Source of the DNA: Undaria pinnatifida | Lineage: Eukaryota; Sar; Phaeophyceae; Laminariales; Alariaceae | Length of the DNA: 64,000 nt | Direction of reading: 5' to 3' | Assembly: GCA_012845835.1 (NCBI GenBank) | Contig: JABAKD010000029.1 | Span: 6,227,905-6,291,904 of the forward strand | Part shown: piece by piece, positions 57,197-64,000 of the stretch | How positions within the stretch are numbered: position 1 is the stretch's first letter | How the letters are laid out: every line of letters begins with the position of its first letter | The notes under the pieces: generated by a model | What the model was told of the DNA's origin: nothing | The model's input: the letters and a program-made list of their open reading frames with translations, nothing else | Database searches by the model: none | Position numbers and translations under genes: made by a program

Positions 57197-57970
57197 TCAT
57201 GTATGTTTAAACCTATAATTAATGTACATCGATGTGGAGCCATCTTTTGCTTCTTGGTACTGGAATACTAAGTCCAGTAACTCGCCATTGATACGTTTAA
57301 GACATTTGACCTGAATGTTAAGGTACATGGCTACAAAATCGAAAGTTTCCAGGTGGTGAGGCAGTCCGTTTTTTGCCATCGCTGCTTTGTGGTCCAAATC
57401 ACTCATAACATTCACTATCTCAGCCCAACCAGACGTAATAAAAACTTGTTTGCAATCGAGCCGATACGAATGCATCCTTCACGCCACAAGGCATCTTGTA
57501 CTGGTCTGATGCCAACGAGTACTGAATCCACTATCTTCGATACTCCTTTTGTGGTTGTGCCGCAACACGCTGTGATACCCTGGAAAGCTGGGATCGCCTT
57601 GTGTAAATTTACCATGAATGAAGTATCTAACCGGTATGTATTTTTTGACAAAATTGTGTTTGTGTGGATTTTGATGGTCTTGGATTTTGACCATGACTAT
57701 AGGTACCGGTAAATGTTCCTTAAGCGAATATGAACTTTGCCTCGTCGTTATTTTCCCTGGAAGGTCTGGGAACAATTCACTCTGGACTAGTGTGTATCCT
57801 GGACCACTCAACTCTGCTGTGGTTACTCCCGCATAACAGGGTTTGCGCATGACGCTCAGGCAGTTTTCTGTTTTATCCTCTTTGGTGAGAACCACATTCT
57901 TATGCGCCTGATTGAATGCGCGTCTGGCTGCAGAAATGTCGATGTTGTCTGCTACTGGACGTGTTTCAGC
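57197..57970 (-). pseudogene. Penelope-like reverse transcriptase fragment, frameshifted
   Basis: From 57970: AARRAFNQAHKNVVLTKEDK, then CYAGVTTAELSGPGYTLV, then KKYIPVRYF (lysine-rich box before the RT core). A frame change near 57640 leads to GTTTKGVSKIVDSVLVGIRP (57600 on); a second near 57430 leads to MSDLDHKAAMAKNGLPHHLE and TFDFVAMYLNIQ, where the Asp of RT motif A is kept. Homology ends before the YxDD box. The order (Lys-box, T-T-K-V-S, T-DF--MY) fits Penelope-like elements. It is cut off and cannot be active. It lies about 110 bp outside repeat A1 of the YR element. Confidence 0.7.
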
Positions 57971-58111
57971 AGCATCTTCTGCGTATTCTAAACACCTACA
58001 TATTACTTTAAATAACGTGTTCCTTCAGTCTAACTTATCCACGTAGAGCTGATTGCTAGAGTGCTGCAAATCTCGGCTACATGTTCCTCGATGGCCGTGA
58101 CCAGTTATATT

Positions 58112-58840
58112 TGAAATGTTGAAATACACTCCAGCTGTGAGATCAAATATTTTGTCGAAACTCATATTTGCACCCTGTGTGTGATACTTCGATCGCGCGT
58201 ATTACGGATTTGTGTCCTCATAAAAGGTATAGGTCGGCGACTCCCCTTGCAACTACAGTGTAGCTATCAGGGTCAACAGGGTTTGAGATGTTAGGCAGTC
58301 TGTGCGCGGAAAAAAGGAAAAACGTTTCTCAGGAGGACAAAATGTGACAGCTAACTGTGGAAGGAAATGCATCAGTTTATGAAGTGAATCCTGCAAGTCG
58401 AATAACCTGCGAGGGGAGGGCGGAGGTTTTAAGAACGCGGGGGCCTGATTTTGATCAAAAGGGGGCGGGACGGGGGGAGCAGGGGAAGGATAGGTGAGGC
58501 AGCTAAATTTGTTCGTAGAAACTACAAATCCTTCTTGTGGGGGAGGGAGGGTGTGTGTGTGGGTGGGGGGGGGGCTTCAGGTCGCATGGAGGTAGGGGTT
58601 TTCTATACACGTGGTCTAGGTGATGGTGCGGGTGGTGGGGAAGGATGGGGCGTTGGGGGCGAGGGGGGTGGGAATTGTAGCAGCGGCATGGACGGCTCTG
58701 AAACGAGAATGAGGTGATATCCAGGGCGTGGAAGTGTTTATTACTCTGGCGGATTTCGATATTATTAGGTAAATCGATTGAGCAAGAGAGAGCGAGGAAA
58801 AAATACTAACGGGCGGGGGGGCGGGGGGGAAAGGGTTTTC
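58112..58840 (+). mobile_element. TIR-family element, copy at 58.1 kb
   Basis: GAAATACACTCCAGCTGTGAG left end, the conserved left block with small changes, then the GGTCGCATGGAGGTAGGGG module and G-runs (58540-58575, 58660-58680, 58815-58830). No right end seen. Confidence 0.72.
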
Positions 58841-58886
58841 AAGAGGTATGATCATTCTTTTTGGGGGGATTATGTTAGGAGAATTT

Positions 58887-59052
58887 CCGTCTCGGCCTCA
58901 ATGTGCGCTTCTCCGAACTGGAATTCTTGGTCTAATTGTATCGTTCGAGCGCCGTCTCCGGGGGGCGACTCAAACGCCCCTCGCCCTGCCGTATCTGTTC
59001 CGCACCTGGACGGGATCGGGTACGTGGGCTGAGCGAGACAAGCCAGAAGTAC
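58887..59052. repeat. Dispersed repeat D, copy 2 (shared with 1.5 kb)
   Basis: See copy 1; the plus frame keeps IVRAPSPGGDSNAPRPAVSV against LVRAPPSGGGSNAPRPAVSV. It directly follows a TIR-family copy. Confidence 0.75.
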
Positions 59053-60059
59053 GTGCGCAATTTTTTGTATTTTGGGCGGTGTACGCCCGAGCTATTGTTG
59101 GATTTTGGCATATATATGCGGAGCTTCAAGGAAAAAAGCAAACCAGGTATGAGAAAACATTTATTTCCAAGTTGGCATTTTTTCCAAATTGGCTTCTTGC
59201 TTCGTGCCCATCACACTTTTTTTCATGGTCACACCTCGAAGCGTTTGGCCAATTGTGCACATCGTACGACTGACTGCAGTGTCGTTGCTTTGTTCGAGCG
59301 TTCGTTGTCTTCGAAAGGGGCCGTTCGCTACCTAACAACATGTTTACACTCAGTGTCCGTGCTGATTCTCCGTCCTAGAGAGATACCTGGTGTGTCCGTG
59401 CTGATTCTTCGTCCTAGAGCGAGACCCGGTACAACAGCTCAATGTGTTGTGGTCAAAGACTGTGAGACAGAGCAAACCAATCAATCGCGGTTAATCAAGG
59501 TATAACGCAAGTGAAATGCTAGCGGCGTACCGGAGGCGAGAACACAACAAAACAGGCCAGACCATAAAACGAGTAGAAGAAAACGAACACAACGAACGGA
59601 GTCGCTATTAAAAAATCGCAGTACGAGAAACAATGTTTTGTCAGTCTTTTCAATCGCCGCTTCAAAGAGTCCTTCCGCATGTATTGGTCCACGATCCACC
59701 ATCATCCATGTTTCAGGATCGCAAAATGAGCGTTGGGTTGCGGAAGTAACTGAGTTGAATCGACACACGACGCGTATGAAAATACGTGGAAGTGTGGTAA
59801 GCTTAAGCTATAGTTTAACCCATCTGCCGGAGGATAACAAGAATAAAAAAAAAACATAACAAATATTCTACACTAATTCCATGTAAATTTATCCCCACAA
59901 ACGAAACGTGGATGCACTTCTGAATATAGGTGTGATTATCAAGGTAGTAGTGTTTGTATCGCGTTGTTGTGTGGTTGCAATAATTGCGCTGGCTATTGCC
60001 GTATCTTAACAAATGCTGTTGTTGTTGTTGCTGGTCAATACATCGTGTGCGCCAGCGAT
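59053..60059. other. No supported gene
   Basis: A plus frame 58936-59505 (189 codons) is open, but its start lies within repeat D and no domain is seen. A 34 bp phrase containing GTGTCCGTGCTGATTCT-CGTCCTAGAG occurs twice in tandem at 59357-59422. The AACAACAACAACAGC stretch at about 60015 is simple sequence. Confidence 0.35.
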
Positions 60060-60672
60060 TAATTAGGGACAGCTCGAACGCCCCCTTCTTCCCCATCACC
60101 CGCACCTTCGCCCAGACCTAGCACCACACGTACAACAAACCCCTCACCTAAAGCCCTCCCCCCCCCCCCCCCCAGCCCAACCCCCCCCCCCCCCCCCCCC
60201 CCCTCCCCCCCCCCCGCCCAAACCCCCCCCCCCCCCCCCCCCGCCCCAACCCCCCCCCCCAGCCCCCGCCCCCAATAATATGCTGGTGCCAAAACCGTCA
60301 GATTTATCCCCTCGAAAGGATTTATAGCTTACATGCACAAATTGCCCCTTCCCCCCCCCCCCCCCCCCCCGCCCCCTTCCAAACCCGCTCGCTTTTGATC
60401 AAAACCAGGCCCCCCTTTCCCTCCACAGCTGTCAGATTTTGTCCCCCTCAGAAACGGGTTTTATAGTGTCCGCGCACAGACTGACTAAAATCATCTTGTT
60501 GACCCTGATAGCTACACTTTAGTTCTAAGAGGAGTCGAGGACCTATATCCTTAATGAGGACACACAACTCGTAATGCGCGCGATCGGAGTATCACACACA
60601 GCTTGCAAAGATGAGTTTCGACGAAATCTTCGATCTCACAGCTGGAGGAGTGTATTTTAATTTTTATAATAA
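60060..60672 (-). mobile_element. TIR-family element, minus copy with C-runs
   Basis: Ends GATCTCACAGCTGGAGGAGTGTATTTT. The conserved left block is in reverse; C-runs at 60148-60285 and 60350-60372 (poly-G on the element's own strand). Confidence 0.75.
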
Positions 60673-62144
60673 AATATATAAGGATCTTCTTGAAAATGTC
60701 ATCTCGTTCGCCCGGAAATAACCGATGATACAGATAAACAGGGAACTTCTTGACAATATCTCCTTTGCGCCACAGCAGTCAACACCTTGGCAGTATCACG
60801 AAAATTAGGGATCTTCTGCACAAATACCTCGTGGTACCCATCACTACGCACACACACGTCAGACGCTCAAGTCAATAAAAAAAGTACACAAGTAGAAAAG
60901 ACAGAGAAGAAAGGCAAGGGGTATTATATTCCGAATCAAGATCACCCGGCGTCGAGCCGAAGCGGGCGCTCATAGCTCTTACCTGTTGTGGGTAAAATAT
61001 AGACCTGTTAGTATGCCGGGACATACATACATGGCGATTTGAACGCTCTTCTTATCAACCCGAACGGCTTATCGTGACGCTCTGGGCACCAACGGCCTCG
61101 ATTCATCCCGAGGTCGAGCGTTTGCTACGAATTGCTACTCGCGTAGGGCAATATTTTGCCCTAGTAGTACGCGAGTAGTATGCAAGAAAACCCGCGACAA
61201 TATTAGCGAGCTTAGTTGGGTTTCTGACCCAATAAGCGAATGAAATCCGATTTTTCAGCGATTTTCTTCGGTGGCGCATGAAGCGGCAAAGAGGTGATTA
61301 TTCGGGCACAGCAAGTATTCGATGATTATTCGACCATTATGCCATTGAGTGAAACTCGCACTTTTCTTGTTTTGTCCTAATTTCAGTTTTTTTTCCACAG
61401 TTGGTTGTTATTCTCGGGTCGTGCCAGCCTTAGTTCCACATACTATTATGTAGGCTTTCTTTTACCACCCCATTTTTGTTAGAAATTAAATGTGCTAAAA
61501 ACCGGAGGGGCCTGAATGCTCCATACGAATGGCTCTTACTCGTCCATTTTAATCGCGTTTGGTGCTGTTGCTGCTGTTTAAGATTTTTTCATAGTCATGA
61601 CACCTCATTTTGAGTGTGCTTGCTCATCACGCCAACCTGATACAGGCTCAATATCGTTTTTTTGGTGCGACCTTCCATGCAAATAACTCATTGAACTGCG
61701 CTCGCATTGCAAATGCATCCCGTACGCGAGAAGTATGCTAGAAAACCCGACTCGGTAGAAAAAATTGTGGGTTTATTGGGTCAAAGCCTACCAGCCAATC
61801 ACGAGAAATAAGCCAATGGAGTCGGGGTTGACACGCCGGGCGAGGAGGTATATCGACTCGGAGATAGTCGTTATCGTTCCCGTGTTGCTGGGGCTGTAGA
61901 AATTCAAAGGATTTCTTAACCGGGAACGGGAGCCTATCTCTCCCGTAACGGAACTGGAGCCTTTATCATCCTCCTACTAAGGTAGAGGGCCGCTGTCGAG
62001 CTCGAACCAATCAGCGATTCTAGCCAATGAAACTGGGGTTTCCACACCGTGGGGGGCGGTTTCGACCCGAGAAAACTCGGTTTTCTTCCCCAGTTTGTCA
62101 ATTTTTGACATGTATGGAATGACCCTTGGACCGTGGATGATACC
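60673..62144. other. No supported gene
   Basis: Moderately AT-rich. A phrase around ACGCGAGTAGTATGCAAGAAAACCCG (61165-61195) recurs diverged at 61720-61760. CCAATCA/CCAATG phrases near 61795, 62010 and 62600 are weakly alike. Confidence 0.35.
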
Positions 62145-62578
62145 TTATATTCCCCCCCCTTCCCCCGCCCCAACCCCCCCCCCCCCCCCCCCCCCCCGCC
62201 CCCAATAATATTTATCCCCTCGAAAGGATTTATAGCTTACATGCACAAATTGCCCCTTCCCCCCCCCCCCCCCCCCCGCCCCCCTCCAAACCCGCTCGCT
62301 TTTGATCAAAACCAGGCCCCCCCTTTCCCTTCACAGCTGTCAGATTTTGTCCCCCTCAGAAACGGGTTTTATAGTTTCCGCGCACAGACTGACTAAAATC
62401 ATCCTGTTGACCCTTATAGCTACACTGTAGCTGTAAGGGGAGTCGCCGACCTATATCCTTAATGAGGACACACAACTCGTAATGCGCGCGATCGGAGTAT
62501 CACACACAGCTTGCAAAGATGAGTTTCGACGAAATCTTCGATCTCACAGCTGGAGTGTATTTTAATTTTTATAATATT
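62145..62578 (-). mobile_element. TIR-family element, minus copy, nearly identical to the 60.1 kb copy
   Basis: Shares long identical stretches with 60270-60660 (TTTATCCCCTCGAAAGGATT, AGAAACGGGTTTTATAG, CACACAACTCGTAATGCGCG). It ends in the same GGAGTGTATTTTAATTTTTATAATA, which fixes the outer end of the family. Confidence 0.8.
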
Positions 62579-63237
62579 CCCCGTGTGGAGCTGGCTCTAA
62601 AATACACGAACCCCAGCCAATTAGAGATCGGCCGGTCGGCGGCATTGGGGACTGACTGGCACACAGCGCGGGGAGGTGTCAATCCTGGTGGTATATCAGT
62701 GTTCGTTCCCAGGTCGTCGGAGTTGTATATGTGAATGGATTATGATTCTGGCAATGGACCCTATCGTCCCCAGATAGATGACGATTATTTTATGTGCGAT
62801 CTCCGGCCAATGAGCGACCAGCAATCAGACAAAAATGTCATACGAGGAGTATTTGTGTTTATTTTTTTTCTAAAACTCGATCGAGCTTGAAAATATTTAG
62901 TACCAAACTCTTTGTTCAGTGCTATCGCGTACTACTAATGTTCCATCGACGTGACGAGAGCAGTCTACAGCAACAAATAGCAACGACTCTATCTAATATA
63001 ATAGCATTTAAAATTTGAGAAATTGAATGACGAAGGCATCGACACTGCTGTTTTTCACGCCTAGAATACCGTCAGCAAGTCTTTACACGACCACTATGCA
63101 CAGAGACACAGTCGGTCTGCAAGCCTCGGATCTAGAAAATATATTAAAAAAAAAACACTCCAGCTGCTGTGAGATCAAATTTGCCGACACTCATCTTTCT
63201 TTGCGAGCTGTGTGTGATACTCCGATTGCGCGTAATA
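62579..63237. other. No supported gene; ends in a TIR-family left end
   Basis: Unique DNA to about 63140, then AAAACACTCCAGCTGCTGTGAGATC to TGTGTGATACTCCGATTGCG, a TIR-family end. Confidence 0.5.
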
Positions 63238-63843
63238 TTTTATCATGTGTAGTAGCAGAAGCTGGCTCAGTGCGCGCCTGTCAGTTGAGACGTAGCGAAC
63301 ATACGACAAACCTTTGGCCATCCCTCTGCTGGCCTTGGATGCTTGGTTGAGTCGAAAAGTAAGTCAACAAACGCACCATAAATGTCTCTTAGTGGCCAGA
63401 CTGGAATGTCAGCTTGTATGGGCTCGGATTCATCCGATCGAGATATTATTAAATAAATGAAAAACTACTCCAGCTGTGAGATCGGGGATTTTGTCGAAAC
63501 TCATGTAGTTGCAAGCTGTGTGTGATACTCCGACCGCGCGTTTTATCATGTGTAGTAGCAGAAGCTGGCTCAGTGCGCGCCTGTCAGTTGAGACGTAGCG
63601 AACATACAACAAAAATTTATCCATCCCTCTGCTGGCCTTGGATGCTTGGTTGAGTCGAAAAGTAAGTCAACAAACGCACCATAAATGTCTCTTAGTGGCC
63701 AGACTGGAAGGTCAGCTTGTATGGGCTCGGATTCATCCGATCGAGATATTATTAAATAAATGAAAAACTACTCCAGCTGTGAGATCGGGGATTTTGTCGA
63801 AACTCATCTAGTTGCAAGCTGTGTGTGATACTCCGACCGCGCG
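63238..63843. repeat. Tandem duplication, 2 x 303 bp, each with a TIR-family end
   Basis: Units 63238-63540 and 63541-63843 start TTTTATCATGTGTAGTAGC and differ at only a few bases. Each contains a full CTACTCCAGCTGTGAGATC ... TGTGTGATACTCCGACCGCG end, so a TIR module was amplified with its flank. The last unit runs on into the usual TACGGGTTGTATGTCCTC. Confidence 0.88.
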
Positions 63844-64000
63844 TAGTACGGGTTGTATGTCCTCGTTAAGGCCATTTCTCATACGGTAGGATTTGTCTGT
63901 CGAAAACAGACGTTTTCGATTGAAGCTCAAATCGGGCCTTCTTACACAAGCAGTCGAAAAAGGGCTTTTTCGACTCAACTTGTCAAAACTGAGTTTTACG

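Overview
The window looks like a eukaryotic nuclear scaffold. A stramenopile is most likely, probably a brown alga. The reasons are one real gene cut into ten exons by GT-AG introns mostly of 1-3 kb, introns full of minisatellites and dispersed repeats, and a mix of retroelement orders (Copia-like LTR, tyrosine-recombinase, Penelope-like, a tRNA-derived SINE). The organism call is an inference from style, not from a marker gene. No bacterial operon, rRNA, CRISPR or plasmid feature is present.

Layout. 0-5.7 kb: no firm gene; a tandem 465 bp duplication (2.03-2.96 kb) and a perfect GC hairpin (5.41 kb). 5.73-10.65 kb: a nearly complete Copia-type LTR element with 287/289 bp LTRs and a 5 bp CTAAC target duplication, carrying a glutamine-rich ORF and only a decayed RNase H end of pol. 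12.29-26.43 kb, minus strand: the main gene, a ten-exon major facilitator superfamily (MFS) transporter of 558 residues, rebuilt here from splice signals and family motifs. Its longest uninterrupted exon is under 300 bp, so it is invisible as a single ORF. 26.4-49 kb: repeat-rich DNA with a tRNA-like-headed SINE family, a family of long terminal-inverted-repeat elements whose interiors are full of G-runs, three loci of a ~40-60 bp minisatellite family, and long AGT and TTG microsatellites.

49.44-57.09 kb, minus strand: a 7.6 kb tyrosine-recombinase retrotransposon with split direct repeats in the order A1 - ORFs - B1 - A2 - B2. This is the PAT/Ngaro architecture. It carries a coiled-coil ORF1, gag-like segments, RT, RNase H and a tyrosine recombinase. 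No methyltransferase is seen, so Ngaro-like is favoured. It is decayed: frameshifts, two RT catalytic Asp positions replaced, and a stop in the recombinase. Directly beside it (57.2-57.97 kb, minus) lies a broken Penelope-like RT fragment. 58-64 kb is again G- or C-run inverted-repeat elements, ending in a 303 bp tandem duplication.

The transporter is the only gene I judge intact; everything else recognisable is mobile-element material in decay. All coordinates were read by eye, so repeat edges may be off by several bases; exon edges were checked for reading-frame consistency.
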